This document shows, in pieces, positions 24,394 through 35,063 of a stretch of DNA of 64,000 nucleotides. The notes under the pieces were generated by a model. The model had not been told where the DNA came from. It worked only from the letters and a program-made list of their open reading frames with translations, and did not search any database. Source of the stretch: Allomuricauda sp. (lineage in GTDB: Bacteria; Bacteroidota; Bacteroidia; Flavobacteriales; Flavobacteriaceae); NCBI RefSeq assembly GCF_002699205.1, contig NZ_PABT01000014.1:372001-436000 (forward strand), given 5' to 3'. Made by a program: the position numbers and the translations under genes. Within the stretch, counting starts at the first letter, position 1. Each line of letters opens with the position of its first letter.

Positions 24394-27300
24394 ATGAAAA
24401 AATCGATTGTAGCGTTTTTACTTGCATTCACTGTAAGTATAATTAGCTATTCGCAAGTCACCTTTACAGGAAAGGTAGTAGACAGGAACAATGTTCCGTT
24501 GCCAGGAGCATCGGTTGTTGTAAAAGGCAGCATCAATGGTGTTGCCACTGACTTTGATGGAAATTTTGAGATAGAGTTGCCCGATGGTGGCGAAATCTTG
24601 GTGATTTCCTACATTGGGTACATTGCCCAAGATTTTGACACTTCTGGAAAATCAACTGCTACGATAGTATTGCAAGAAGATTCCCAACAATTGGACGAAG
24701 TGGTCGTTACAGCTTTGAATATTACCAGGGACGAAGAATCCTTGGGGTATTCGGTTCAAAAAGTAGGGGGAGAGGAAATTTCCCAGTCCACGAGCACCAA
24801 TACGGTAAGCACCTTATCGGGCAGAACTGCGGGGGTTCAAGTAGTTACCAACGGAACCGGCCCTGGGCAATCATCTTCGGTGGTCATCAGGGGGTACTCC
24901 TCCATGCAGGGAGATAACCAACCCTTATTTATAGTGGATGGAATCCCTATCAACAACACCACCGATACCAGGACCAATACCTTGGGAGGTGCATCCAATA
25001 TGGACTTGGACTACGGTAACGGAGCTGCAGAAATCAACCCGGACGATGTGGAATCCATATCCGTGCTTAAAGGGGCCAATGCAACGGCTCTTTATGGATC
25101 CCGGGCAGCCAACGGTGCAGTGATCATCACTACTAAATCTGGAAGAGGACGTAAAGGAGGAGTTAGTTTCAGTTCTAAAACCACTTTTGAAAGTGTTTTA
25201 AAAGCCCCTGAATATCAAGGGGTTTATGGTTAAGGTAAAAACTTTGATTTTTCATTTGTGGACGGATATGGAAATGGAACCTATGATGGTGTGGACGAAT
25301 CATGGGGACCCTTAATGGACGGAAGGTTGATCGCACAGCACGATTCACCAACATCGAACGGTCTCCGCGGAGGCGATGTTCATGGATTGGATTATATACT
25401 TGGGTCTTCAGGTGTGGATTTGGACCGCAGGGGAACCATTACCCCGACCCCATTTGTATATGGAGGAAACCCCGCCGAAGAATTCATGGAGACCGGTAGA
25501 ACCCTGATCAATACCGTTTCCTTTTATGGTTCCAATGATAATGGGAACTATAGGGTGAGCTATACCAATTTGGACAACAAAGGGATCGTGCCCAATACCG
25601 ATTTAAGGAGAAATACCATCTCTGCTTCTGGAGATTATCAAATTTCAGATAGATTAAAGATTTCATCCAAGATCAATTACATCCGTTCAGATTCCGATAA
25701 CCGTCACGTAAACGGATATGGGACCGAATCCGTAATGTATCTGTTCATGTGGTGGGGACAGCAGGTAAATGTAAATAGTCTTAGGAATTACTGGCAAGAT
25801 AGCCTGGAAGGCTTCCAGCAGTATAACTACAACTACAACTATCATGATAATCCCTATTTTACCATGTATGAGAACACCAATGCGTTGGCCAAGGACAGGA
25901 TCATTGGCAACCTTTCCGCAACCTACGATATCAGCGATGATTTTAAACTCATGGTGCGAGGGGGGCGCGATTTCTTCTCGGAATATAGAACCATAAAAAG
26001 AGCCTATTCCACGCAACGCTTCCCAAACGGACAGTATAGGGAAGATAAGATAAATTTCCAGGAAACCAACTTGGATTTCTTGTTGACCTATGATAAGGAC
26101 ATCAACAATAAGTTTCACATAAATGCCAACTTCGGAGGAAACAGAATGGTACAGAAGAACCATTTCAACTCTTTGATGGCCAATAAACTTTTGATTCCAG
26201 GCATATATGCCTTCTCAAATGTGGACGGAAGTCTGGTACAACGTTCCAGTCGTCCGGAAAAGCAAATCAATTCCTTGTATGCCTTTGCCCAATTGGGGTG
26301 GAACAACAGTGTTTATTTGGACCTTACAGCTCGCAACGATTGGTCTTCCACATTGCCCGAGCAAAACAATTCCTATTTCTACCCATCCGCTTCGTTGAGT
26401 GTGGTACTTTCAGACCTATTTGATTTTGGTAGCCAAGACATTTTGAGCTTTGCGAAACTTAGAGGAGGTTGGGCGCAAGTTGGTAGTGATACCGATGCTT
26501 ACAGGCTTTCGGAGTACTACGCATTGGGAACCCCTGTGGGTGATAATCCTACCGCGAGCCCTTCAAATACATTGCCCAACTTTGATCTAAAACCTGAAAT
26601 TCAGACTTCTTACGAGTTTGGAACAGATTTGAGGTTCTTTAAAAACAGACTGTCCTTGGATGCCACATATTATAACACGGTTTCCAAAAACCAAATCTTG
26701 GATATTGATTTGCCAATTACTTCCGGAAAAACGGCCAGAACCATTAATGCGGGTAAGATTAGAAACCAAGGACTGGAAATTATGTTGGGCATCACACCCG
26801 TCAGCAACGATGATTTCAATTGGAATTCTTCCTTCAACTTTGGATTGAACCGAAACAAAGTTTTGGAATTGGCTGATGATGTTGAAAGATATCAATATGG
26901 TGGCAACGGTATTTCGCTCATTGCAGAAGAAGGTGGATCCCTTGGAGATATGTGGGGGACTGGTTTGGTAAAGGTTGAGGATGAAAATAGCCCATATTAT
27001 GGAGAAGTCATCTTTAACAACGGTTTGGTTCAGCAGGACAACACCCTTAGGAAAGTCGGCAACTTTAACCCCGATTTTACCTTGGGCTGGAACAATACGA
27101 TTACTTACAAAAACATTTCGCTGAACTTTTTGTTGGATTGGAGACAGGGAGGTGAGTTGCTCTCAAGGACCCGTTTGATCGCCGCTACCTCAGGTAACGT
27201 TGTGGAAACACTTTGGGGCCGTTCTCCCGAGTACGGTGGACCTCATCCGGGTATTGCGGATTCAGGTTTGTCCTACACGGATGATAATGGTGTTACATGG

Positions 27301-27681
27301 ACTGATGGTGTTATTGGTGATGGCGTGATGTTGCAAGATGGGGAATATGTCCCCAACAATGTGATAGTGGCAGCCAATGCTTACCACAACAACCGATACA
27401 GAAGGGATAACGACACAGAGGGTATATACGATGCTACTTTTATAAAACTAAGGGAAGCAAGATTGACTTACGATTTTCCAACAAGGTTGCTCAAGGGCGA
27501 CGACATTAAAAAATTGAGTTTTTCCTTGATTGGGACCAACCTTTGGTTGTGGGCCAAAGACTTTAACCACGGCGACCCGGAACTACTGTCTTTCGGTGGT
27601 GGAAGCTATGTGCCAGGAGTGGAAAATGCCACAGTTCCAACTACCCGTAGTTTAGGATTTGCCATCAACGTAGAATTTTAA
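24394..27681 (+). pseudogene. SusC/RagA TonB-dependent receptor interrupted by in-frame TAA
   Basis: The reading frame encodes a complete SusC protein of 1095 codons apart from a TAA at 25231-25233 (codon 280). Before it: signal peptide, carboxypeptidase-D-like domain (VTFTGKVVDRNNVPLPGASV), plug with DEVVVTALN, SLGYSVQKV, VVIRGYSSMQGDNQPLFIVD and NPDDVESISVLKGANATALY. After it, in the same frame: a typical 22-strand barrel ending RSLGFAINVEF. The position reads VYG-stop-GKNFDFS, where family members commonly have Gln (GQG), so a CAA to TAA transition is the simplest cause. As sequenced, only the plug would be made. It could be a sequencing error, a recent null allele or suppressed. Confidence 0.88.
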
Positions 27682-27700
27682 TCAGGTTAACAACAACATC

Positions 27701-29155
27701 ATGAAAAAAATATTTTTAATAGCGACTGTATTTGCAATGGCCCTTTGGTCTTGCGATAAGTTTGACGTGAGCAACGACAATCCAGATGTTGCCTTGAACA
27801 TCGACAAGAACCCAGAGCTTCTCTTGACCAACCTTCAAAGAACATCCATTAGGGAGGCAGTTGGAGGCTCATGGAGCGAGGGGAACCTAATGGGACAATA
27901 TGGTGCCCGAATCGTATTTACCTCTTTTGATTTGTTCGATTGGGGCGATCAAAGTGGAGCTTGGAACAATTATTATTATGCCATCAGGGATGCCAAGGAA
28001 TTGGAAGAACTGGCCAACGAAAACGAACTGAAAAGTTATGTGGCCGTTTCCAAGATCATGCAAACATGGGCATTCAGTATATTGACCGATATGTGGGGGG
28101 ACATTCCTTATTCTGAAGTTAACTTGGCAGGAGAGGAGAATTATACCCCAATTTATGATGAACAAGAAGAAATTTATTCATCAATGCTTTCGGAATTAGA
28201 AGCTGCCAATACAATTTTGGCAAGTTCCGATCTGACCCAGATTAAAGGAGATTTATTGTTCGATGGTGATTTGGACCTCTGGAGAAAGTTTGCCAATTCA
28301 TTGAGATTGCGTTTGGCACTTCGCCTAAGTGAGGTGTCCCCCGGTACAGCTTCCAATGTGATTGCCGAAATCTATGAAAATCCTGGACGAAACCCAATAA
28401 TGGAATCCAATGATGATAATGCAGCACTTACATTTTTGGCGGCCAATCCGGATGCACACCCGGTTACCGAAGAATCTGTCTATCGTGTAGGTTCTTATAA
28501 TGAGTATAGAATTTCCGAGCACTTTGTGACCATGTTGGAAGGCTTGAACGATCCACGATTGGAATTTTTTGCGGACCCTACGGCCAATTCCGTGGAAGAG
28601 GGAATACCGGAAATTGTGGGAATGCTCAATGGAGTGGTGGATGGACCTGCATATACCTACCAAGGAGGGGATGCATTCCTTTCCAAGTTTAATATTGATT
28701 ATTTCTACTTTCAACCAAACGCCAACCAAGCAAGGCTGATGCTGTATTCCGAGGTGCAATTCATTCTTGCGGAGGCGGCCCAGAGAGGTTGGATAACAGC
28801 CGATGCCCAATCTCTTTACGAAGAAGGGATTGTAGCAAACTTTGAGTATTGGGACGTGGAATTGCCGGCAGACTATTTGACCAGTCCCGGTGTTGCTTAT
28901 GATAATAGTTTGGAAACCATAATGACCCAAAAGTACATCAACCTTTTCTATACCGATTACCAAGGTTTCATCGAATACAAACGGACTGGTTTCCCTGCAA
29001 CCATTGAGCCGGGCCCAGATGCTTTTTACGATGTGTACCCAAGTAGGTTTGAGTACCCGAGCAATGAGGAATCTTTGAACAATGCCAACTATACCGAAGC
29101 AGCCAACAGAATAGGTGGAGATCAAATAACAACCAAGGTTTGGTGGGAAAATTAG
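27701..29155 (+). CDS. SusD/RagB-family outer-membrane lipoprotein
   Basis: 484 residues, 19 bases after susC. Signal peptide and lipobox ALWSC; SusD features include MQTWAFSILTDMWGDIPYSE, RLRLALRLSEV and FILAEAAQRGW near the C-terminal third. It belongs to the SusD-like branch that pairs with peptide/other-ligand SusC proteins. It should cap the SusC channel on the cell surface. Downstream genes are secreted phosphoesterase-type enzymes, pointing to a phosphorus-containing ligand rather than a plain glycan; that is inference. Confidence 0.9.
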   Translation: MKKIFLIATVFAMALWSCDKFDVSNDNPDVALNIDKNPELLLTNLQRTSIREAVGGSWSEGNLMGQYGARIVFTSFDLFDWGDQSGAWNNYYYAIRDAKELEELANENELKSYVAVSKIMQTWAFSILTDMWGDIPYSEVNLAGEENYTPIYDEQEEIYSSMLSELEAANTILASSDLTQIKGDLLFDGDLDLWRKFANSLRLRLALRLSEVSPGTASNVIAEIYENPGRNPIMESNDDNAALTFLAANPDAHPVTEESVYRVGSYNEYRISEHFVTMLEGLNDPRLEFFADPTANSVEEGIPEIVGMLNGVVDGPAYTYQGGDAFLSKFNIDYFYFQPNANQARLMLYSEVQFILAEAAQRGWITADAQSLYEEGIVANFEYWDVELPADYLTSPGVAYDNSLETIMTQKYINLFYTDYQGFIEYKRTGFPATIEPGPDAFYDVYPSRFEYPSNEESLNNANYTEAANRIGGDQITTKVWWEN

Positions 29156-29163
29156 CAGTTTAC

Positions 29164-30834
29164 ATGTTGTTTAAAAGAACAGAACAAGTAATGATCATGA
29201 CCATGGGAACTTTGTTCCTGTGGTCTTGTTCATCCAAAGAAGAAGAAACTCCAAAAGGAATAGAACACATTATTGTCATCGGGATAGATGGGATGAGTCC
29301 CAATGGGATCCAAAAAGCAAATACACCAACACTGGATTCCATGATCCAAAACGGGGCAGCAACCATGTACGCAAGGGCCGTTCTGCCATCAAGTTCCAGT
29401 CCCAATTGGGCCAGTATGATTTCCGGCGCCGATACCGAACAGCATGGGGTAACCTCCAATGGATGGGAAAAGTTTGATCACCAATTACCTCCTGTAGTTG
29501 CCAGCGAAGAAGGCACTTTCCCGACCATATTCACCCTTTTTAAGGACCAACGGCCCGAAGCCCATGTAGGGGCCATTTATGATTGGGATGGTTTTGGTCG
29601 TCTCTTTGAGAAATCGGATGTGGATTTTGATATTGATGGTGATCATGAGGACAAAACAACACAAGAAGCGGTAGACTACATCAAAAAACATACGCCAAAG
29701 TTCACCTTTGTGCATTTGGATCATGTGGATCACGCAGGTCATGCATTGGGTCACGGAAGTCCAGCGTATTACAAATCTGTTGAAAAGGCCGATTCCTTGA
29801 TTGCCGAAATTGTAAATGCCACAAAACAAGCTGGAATTTTTGATAAAACCATGTTCATAGTATCCGCCGATCATGGGGGATTGGGTTTCGGCCATGGAGG
29901 AGAAAGCGTGGCAGAAATGGAAGTGCCTTTCATTTTGTACGGCGCGGGAATCAAAAAAGGATATCAAATTGAAGAAACCGTTTATCAGTATGACAATGCC
30001 GCTACCGTAGCTTATGCCGTGGGCCTGCAAACACCCCAAGCATGGATAGGGAGGCCTGTCAAAGGTGCTTTTGTGGGAAATGAAGCCCCAAAACTCGTCT
30101 ATAAGCGAAAAGAGCAAATAACCCAGCCAAAGATACTTCCGGATGCTGGTTATTTTGAGCCATCTGGAGGTGTTTTTAAAGCCGATTCCGTTGCCGTGGT
30201 GATGCAAAACCCCAACAATATTGGTGAAATAAGGTATACCATTGGAAACACGGTTCCATCTTTTGAAAACAGTGAGATTTATCGAGATACTTTTTATCTT
30301 AGAAAAACCGAAATAGTCAAAGCGGGAATTTTTCAAGAAAAGGAATTGGTGAGCACTATTGCAGAAGGTAATTTTAGAATAGTTTCCAAGTCCAAACAAG
30401 ATCCGGTAAAATTTTATGCCTATCATGTTAAAGGGATAAAAAATTTGCCCGATTATTCATCGCTAAACCCTTTACAAGAAGGGTTTGTTACTGAATTTTC
30501 GCATAAACAGGCGATTTCGGAAGATGTTCCCCAAGAACAAGTAGCATTGGCCTACGAAAGCTATTTGGACGTGTTGCAAGCTGGGAATTATACCTTTTAT
30601 ACCAATAGCGACGATGGTAGCAAGCTTTATGTGAACGGAACCGAAATCGTGGATAATGATGGTGATCATGGGGTAATGGAGCGCAGTGGTTCATTGGAAT
30701 TGACCAAAGGAAGGCATTTGATCCGCGTAGAGTTTTTTAATGGTGGAGGGGGTTATCATTTGGATGTAAAATACAAAGGCCCCAATGTTCCAAAACAAAT
30801 CATTCCTGCAAACCATTTGTATAGAGAAAAATAG
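29164..30834 (+). CDS. Secreted alkaline-phosphatase-superfamily phosphodiesterase with PA14 domain
   Basis: 556 residues from ATG 29164 (nine bases after susD; an ATG at 29140 would overlap it and spoil the signal). Lipobox TLFLWSC. The catalytic domain has IIVIGIDGMSPNG (metal Asp), SSSSPNWASMISGAD (nucleophile in SPNW), FVHLDHVDHAGHALGHGSP and VSADHGGLGFGHGG (metal Asp-His). The C-terminal about 95 residues form a PA14 module (YTFYTNSDDGSKLYVNGTEI), a sugar-binding fold. It resembles type I phosphodiesterase / phosphonoacetate hydrolase relatives. It probably works at the cell surface on a phosphoester or phosphonate conjugated to a glycan or lipid. Confidence 0.82.
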   Translation: MLFKRTEQVMIMTMGTLFLWSCSSKEEETPKGIEHIIVIGIDGMSPNGIQKANTPTLDSMIQNGAATMYARAVLPSSSSPNWASMISGADTEQHGVTSNGWEKFDHQLPPVVASEEGTFPTIFTLFKDQRPEAHVGAIYDWDGFGRLFEKSDVDFDIDGDHEDKTTQEAVDYIKKHTPKFTFVHLDHVDHAGHALGHGSPAYYKSVEKADSLIAEIVNATKQAGIFDKTMFIVSADHGGLGFGHGGESVAEMEVPFILYGAGIKKGYQIEETVYQYDNAATVAYAVGLQTPQAWIGRPVKGAFVGNEAPKLVYKRKEQITQPKILPDAGYFEPSGGVFKADSVAVVMQNPNNIGEIRYTIGNTVPSFENSEIYRDTFYLRKTEIVKAGIFQEKELVSTIAEGNFRIVSKSKQDPVKFYAYHVKGIKNLPDYSSLNPLQEGFVTEFSHKQAISEDVPQEQVALAYESYLDVLQAGNYTFYTNSDDGSKLYVNGTEIVDNDGDHGVMERSGSLELTKGRHLIRVEFFNGGGGYHLDVKYKGPNVPKQIIPANHLYREK

Positions 30835-30836
30835 GC

Positions 30837-32111
30837 ATGCATTTTAACCTCAAAAAACCTCAAATAGTTATCATCTTCTTTTTGATGATGCAAATTTCCA
30901 ATGGGCAAAAACAACAATTGCCGACCTGGGCGTCTGGTTTTTTAGATATCCACCATATAAATACAGGTAGGGGAGATGCAACTTTTATGGTATTTCCGGA
31001 TGGCACCACCATGCTAGTGGATGCAGGCGATATGTCCGAGACCCACCCAAGAACAACGTCGAGCAGAAATGCAGCTTTGGTTCCAAACAAGTCAAGGACT
31101 GCACCGGAGTGGATAGTGGATTATATAGATCAATACTCGCCAAAAAAACAAGAGCGGAGATTAGACTATGCACTCATCACCCATTACCATGATGATCATT
31201 TTGGAGAGATAGATTCTTTGCGCAAAATTTCCGATGGAGGATATCAACTTACGGGAATAATGGAGGTAGGTACTTTAATTCCCATTAAAAAATTGATCGA
31301 TAGAGGATTTGATCATCCCATTTACCTGAAAGATGAAAAAGTACAATCCCAAGAAGAGTTTGCCAGGGACAAGTACGGAATGATCCCGACCTTGAAGGAG
31401 TATTGGAAGTTCATAGAATATCAAGCAGAAAAAACAGGATTGGAAAATGAAGCTTTGCAGGTCGGAAGCCGCAATCAGATTATATTGCAATATCATCCAA
31501 AGGATTACCCAAAATTTTGGGTACAGAACATCGCTTCCAATGGAAATATTTGGACAGGCTTTGATAATTCATTTTATCCACTTTTTAAAGAAGGGGACTA
31601 TCCGGGCGAAAACCCGTTGAGCAACTGCATCCGAATCGATTATGGAAAGTTCAATTACTTTACAGGCGGTGATATTTCCGGAATCAATGGTTTTGGTCAA
31701 ACAAATATAAATGATGTGGAGTCGCATGTGGCCCCGGTAATAGGTCCGGTAGATGTAGCCACCTTGAATCATCACGGTAACCGAGATTCCCAAAACCCGT
31801 TTTATGTGCGAACCGTGCGTCCACGGGTTTGGATCCAACAAAACTGGACAGCCGACCACCCTGGCGAAGAGGTATTGCGGAGAATAACATCAAAAAAACT
31901 ATACCCCGGTGACCGGGATATCTTTTCAACCATAATGTTGCAAGGCACAAAAGAAGTGATCGGTGACAGGTTGGATCAATATAAAAGTCAAAAAGGACAT
32001 ATTGTTGTTCGGGTGTATGACAATGGCGACACATACGATATTTATGTGTTGGACGATACATCCGAACAGCGCGAAATAATAAGTAAGCATGGACCATACA
32101 AAGCGCGATAG
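30837..32111 (+). CDS. Secreted metallo-beta-lactamase-fold hydrolase
   Basis: 424 residues, two bases after the previous gene. Signal peptide (MHFNLKKPQIVIIFFLMMQI). The MBL fold begins at INTGRGDATFMVFPDGTTML and has the metal motif THYHDDHFGE; later VATLNHHGNRDSQ supplies the distal metal ligands. The order resembles ComEC/Rec2-type and phosphorylcholine-esterase-type MBL proteins, which hydrolyse phosphoesters. Placed between a secreted phosphodiesterase and a PLP enzyme, it probably processes the imported or surface-bound phosphorus compound. Confidence 0.75.
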   Translation: MHFNLKKPQIVIIFFLMMQISNGQKQQLPTWASGFLDIHHINTGRGDATFMVFPDGTTMLVDAGDMSETHPRTTSSRNAALVPNKSRTAPEWIVDYIDQYSPKKQERRLDYALITHYHDDHFGEIDSLRKISDGGYQLTGIMEVGTLIPIKKLIDRGFDHPIYLKDEKVQSQEEFARDKYGMIPTLKEYWKFIEYQAEKTGLENEALQVGSRNQIILQYHPKDYPKFWVQNIASNGNIWTGFDNSFYPLFKEGDYPGENPLSNCIRIDYGKFNYFTGGDISGINGFGQTNINDVESHVAPVIGPVDVATLNHHGNRDSQNPFYVRTVRPRVWIQQNWTADHPGEEVLRRITSKKLYPGDRDIFSTIMLQGTKEVIGDRLDQYKSQKGHIVVRVYDNGDTYDIYVLDDTSEQREIISKHGPYKAR

Positions 32112-33459
32112 GCACAACGCAGAATCTGTTGTGGAAGGCGACATCAACCTGACCTCGGCACGGGGCGAATGGTTGCAGCAAGAAGTAAGCGAAGAAACAA
32201 AAATACTATTGGAGAAAGATGCGAAGTATTTTATGCATCAATCCATGTCCACCCCTTGTTTGGACGTGCTCCAAAATTGTGAGGGCTCATACATTGAAAG
32301 TGTTTCTGGCAAAAAATACCTGGATTTTCACGGAAACAATGTGCACCAAATTGGATTTTCGCACCCAAAACTGGTTTCGAGATTAACGGAGCAACTTCAA
32401 AAACTGACCTTTTCGACCCGTAGGTATGCGAATGAAACGGCCGTTCAGTTTGCGGAAAAGTTAACTTCTTACACCCCCAACGGGCTTAATCGAATTTTGC
32501 TCACGCCCAATGGTAGTTCCGCCATTGGAATTGCCTTAAAACTGGCACGTGCCGTCACAGGAAAACACAAAGTAGTTTCTTTTTGGGATTCGTTTCACGG
32601 AGCTTCATTGGATGCCATTAGTGTTGGTGGTGAAGCCGTTTTTCAAGAACACATGGGGCCGCTGATGCCAGGTGTGGAGCGCATACCGCCCCCAATCACC
32701 TATCGCGGTATTTTTGAAGGAAATGAGGATAAAGCCCTTGAATATTTGGAATATGTATTGGAAAAAGACCATCAAATTGGAGCTTTTTTGGCAGAGGCCA
32801 TTCGCAATACCGATGTGCAAATTCCCTCTAAAAAATTTTGGCAGGGTGCTCGGGAGTTGTGCACCAAACACGGTGTTTTGTTGATTTTGGATGAAATCCC
32901 GATCGCCTTTGGCCGGACGGGCAAAATGTTTGCCTATGAGCTCTTCGGTATAGAGCCGGATATTCTTTGTTTGGGCAAAGGATTGGGTGGGGGCATATTT
33001 CCACAAGCAGCCATTGTTACCAGAGAGGAGTACAATACCTTCGGCCATATTTCCCTTGGTCACTATACCCACGAGAAAAGCCCCATGGGAGCTATGGCGG
33101 GATTGACCCTTTTGGAAGTTTTGGAAGAAGAAAGCTTATTGCAAAAGGTGAAAGAAGACCAAGAGTTTATGAAGAAATCGCTCTATAAAATGCACCGAAA
33201 ATATTCTTTGATAGGAGATATAAGAGGTGTAGGACTGTTATGGGGCATAGAACTGGTAACCAATAGAACCACCAAAGAAAAAGCAACGGCCGAAGCCGAA
33301 GAAATCATGTACGAATGTTTGAAACAAGGCTTGAGTTTCAAGGTTTCCAAAGGAAATGTACTCCAACTATCACCACCATTGACCATAACCAGGGAAGAAC
33401 TGGAAAAAGCTTTCGAAATATTAAACTGTTCCTTTCTAAAAGTAAACACCATAGCCTAA
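32089..33459 (+). CDS. Class III aminotransferase-fold PLP enzyme
   Basis: 456 residues; its start overlaps the preceding gene by 23 bases. Class III features: GKKYLDFHGNNVHQIGFSHP, LLTPNGSSAIGIALKLAR, LLILDEIPIAFGRTGKMFAY (Asp contacting the PLP ring) and CLGKGLGGGIFPQAA (Schiff-base Lys). The group includes transaminases and the phospho-lyases (ethanolamine-phosphate phospho-lyase; the hydroxy-aminoethylphosphonate ammonia-lyase PbfA). With a phosphonatase-like enzyme and an aminophosphonate-oxidase-like enzyme in the locus, a PbfA-like lyase is an attractive but unproved role. It has no signal peptide, so it acts in the cytosol. Confidence 0.8.
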   Translation: MDHTKRDRHNAESVVEGDINLTSARGEWLQQEVSEETKILLEKDAKYFMHQSMSTPCLDVLQNCEGSYIESVSGKKYLDFHGNNVHQIGFSHPKLVSRLTEQLQKLTFSTRRYANETAVQFAEKLTSYTPNGLNRILLTPNGSSAIGIALKLARAVTGKHKVVSFWDSFHGASLDAISVGGEAVFQEHMGPLMPGVERIPPPITYRGIFEGNEDKALEYLEYVLEKDHQIGAFLAEAIRNTDVQIPSKKFWQGARELCTKHGVLLILDEIPIAFGRTGKMFAYELFGIEPDILCLGKGLGGGIFPQAAIVTREEYNTFGHISLGHYTHEKSPMGAMAGLTLLEVLEEESLLQKVKEDQEFMKKSLYKMHRKYSLIGDIRGVGLLWGIELVTNRTTKEKATAEAEEIMYECLKQGLSFKVSKGNVLQLSPPLTITREELEKAFEILNCSFLKVNTIA

Positions 33460-35063
33460 TGAGAAAAATAAACCAACTGTTGATTGTATTTTTTGTGGGC
33501 GTGATTCAAATCACGGCCCAAACAAAACCCCAAATTTTAGTACAGCCCTACCTTCAGGATGCGGAACCCAATTCCATAGTGATCATGTGGGAAACGAATA
33601 GCGGTGAAGAAAGTATTGTGGAATGGGGAACTACGGAAAAATTGGGCAAAAAGACCTCAGGAAAAGCCGAGGACATCAATTTTTCCGATTCTAGAGTACA
33701 TACGGTAAAATTGGAAGGATTAAAACGCTTTACGGAATACTTCTACCGTGTAAAAACCGGTAAAGTTACATCCGATATTTACCAGTTTAAAACACCTCCG
33801 TTTTCAAGTGACGAGGAATCTTTCAATATCGTGGCCATGAGTGATATGCAATATGATAGCCAACATCCGAACAAGTTCTCGGAGATTGTGAATCAAGGAG
33901 TGCTCCAATATCTCGAAAAAGAACATGGCGGCAAATTGCCCGATAATCTGGCCATGGTGATGATACCCGGTGATTTGGTTGTTACGGGAAGCAAATATTA
34001 CCAATGGAAGGAACATTTCTTTGATCCCGCCCAAAAACTGTTTGCCGAAGTTCCAGTATATCCCGTTTTGGGGAACCATGAACGGAATTCTGTTTTCTAT
34101 TTCAAATATTTCAGCCTTCCTGAGAATGGAACCCCTGCCTACGCCGAACATTGGTGGTACAAGGATTATGGCAACACGCGAATCATTGGGTTAAACTCCA
34201 ACGAAGGTTACCGTGACCTTCCAGAACAGTATCAATGGTTGGAAAAGGTGTTGTCCGATACCGAAAAAAATGATGACATTGATTTTGTTTTTGCACAATT
34301 GCATCATCCACATAAATCCGAACTTTGGATTCCCGGTGAAGAAGAATCAACAGGAAAAGTGGTAAAGATGCTTGAGGATTTTTCCACTAAAACAGGAAAG
34401 CCCAGTATACACTTTTTTGGACATACCCACGGATATTCCAGAGGACAGTCCAGAGACCACAAACACTTATGGATCAATGTGGCATCCGCTGGTGGCGCTA
34501 TTGACAATTGGGGCGAGTTTGAAGGCAGGGATTATGATGAGTTCACTGTCACCCAAGATGAGTATGGTTTTGTAATGGTGGAAGTGGACGGAAACCGAAA
34601 TGATCCTAAATTCACCATTAAAAGAATCAGCCAAGGAAACAATGTAAAGTCTAGACAGAATGAGCTTCGGGACAGTATCACCATTTGGCGATTGGAAAAA
34701 AAGCCCGAAGCACCCAAGGCGGTTTCCCCGGTGAACAATGAAAAGGTAACGGAAGAATTCACTATTTTGAAAGCTAGTAAGTTTTCCAGTCCACTTAGCG
34801 GAGCATTCCATGCAGCATCACACTGGCAGGTTTCCGAGAATAAAGATTTTGAAAAATTGGCTTTGGACAGTTGGAAGCAATTTGAAAATTGGTATTACAA
34901 AGAAAATCGCCAAAAAGATGATGACCTTACGGATGAAATCACCAAACGTTTAAAACCTAACACTACCTATTATTGGAGGGTACGGTACCGAGACCAAAAT
35001 TTGAATTGGAGCGATTGGTCCGAAACAGCAACATTTAAAACACCACAAGAAAATGAAAAATAG
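33459..35063 (+). CDS. Secreted purple-acid-phosphatase-like metallophosphatase
   Basis: 534 residues; the start ATG overlaps the previous stop (TAATG), and gives a clean signal peptide ending QITAQ. The N-terminal fibronectin-like domain (about 20-105) has IVIMWETNSGEESIVEWGTT, as in purple acid phosphatases. The metallophosphatase domain has MSDMQYD, IPGDLVVTG, VLGNHERN, QLHHPHKSELW and FFGHTHGYSRG (all five metal blocks). A C-terminal Ig/FN3-like domain ends NTTYYWRVRYRDQNLNWSDW. It probably releases phosphate from a phosphomonoester outside the cytoplasm, as the final step of the locus. Confidence 0.88.
   Translation: MRKINQLLIVFFVGVIQITAQTKPQILVQPYLQDAEPNSIVIMWETNSGEESIVEWGTTEKLGKKTSGKAEDINFSDSRVHTVKLEGLKRFTEYFYRVKTGKVTSDIYQFKTPPFSSDEESFNIVAMSDMQYDSQHPNKFSEIVNQGVLQYLEKEHGGKLPDNLAMVMIPGDLVVTGSKYYQWKEHFFDPAQKLFAEVPVYPVLGNHERNSVFYFKYFSLPENGTPAYAEHWWYKDYGNTRIIGLNSNEGYRDLPEQYQWLEKVLSDTEKNDDIDFVFAQLHHPHKSELWIPGEEESTGKVVKMLEDFSTKTGKPSIHFFGHTHGYSRGQSRDHKHLWINVASAGGAIDNWGEFEGRDYDEFTVTQDEYGFVMVEVDGNRNDPKFTIKRISQGNNVKSRQNELRDSITIWRLEKKPEAPKAVSPVNNEKVTEEFTILKASKFSSPLSGAFHAASHWQVSENKDFEKLALDSWKQFENWYYKENRQKDDDLTDEITKRLKPNTTYYWRVRYRDQNLNWSDWSETATFKTPQENEK

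Noticed and set aside
28325..29125. 266-residue reading frame on the minus strand
   Set aside because: Antisense to susD, which has clear family motifs.
29485..30426. 313-residue reading frame on the minus strand
   Set aside because: Antisense shadow of the PA14-bearing phosphodiesterase gene; composition is that of reversed codons.
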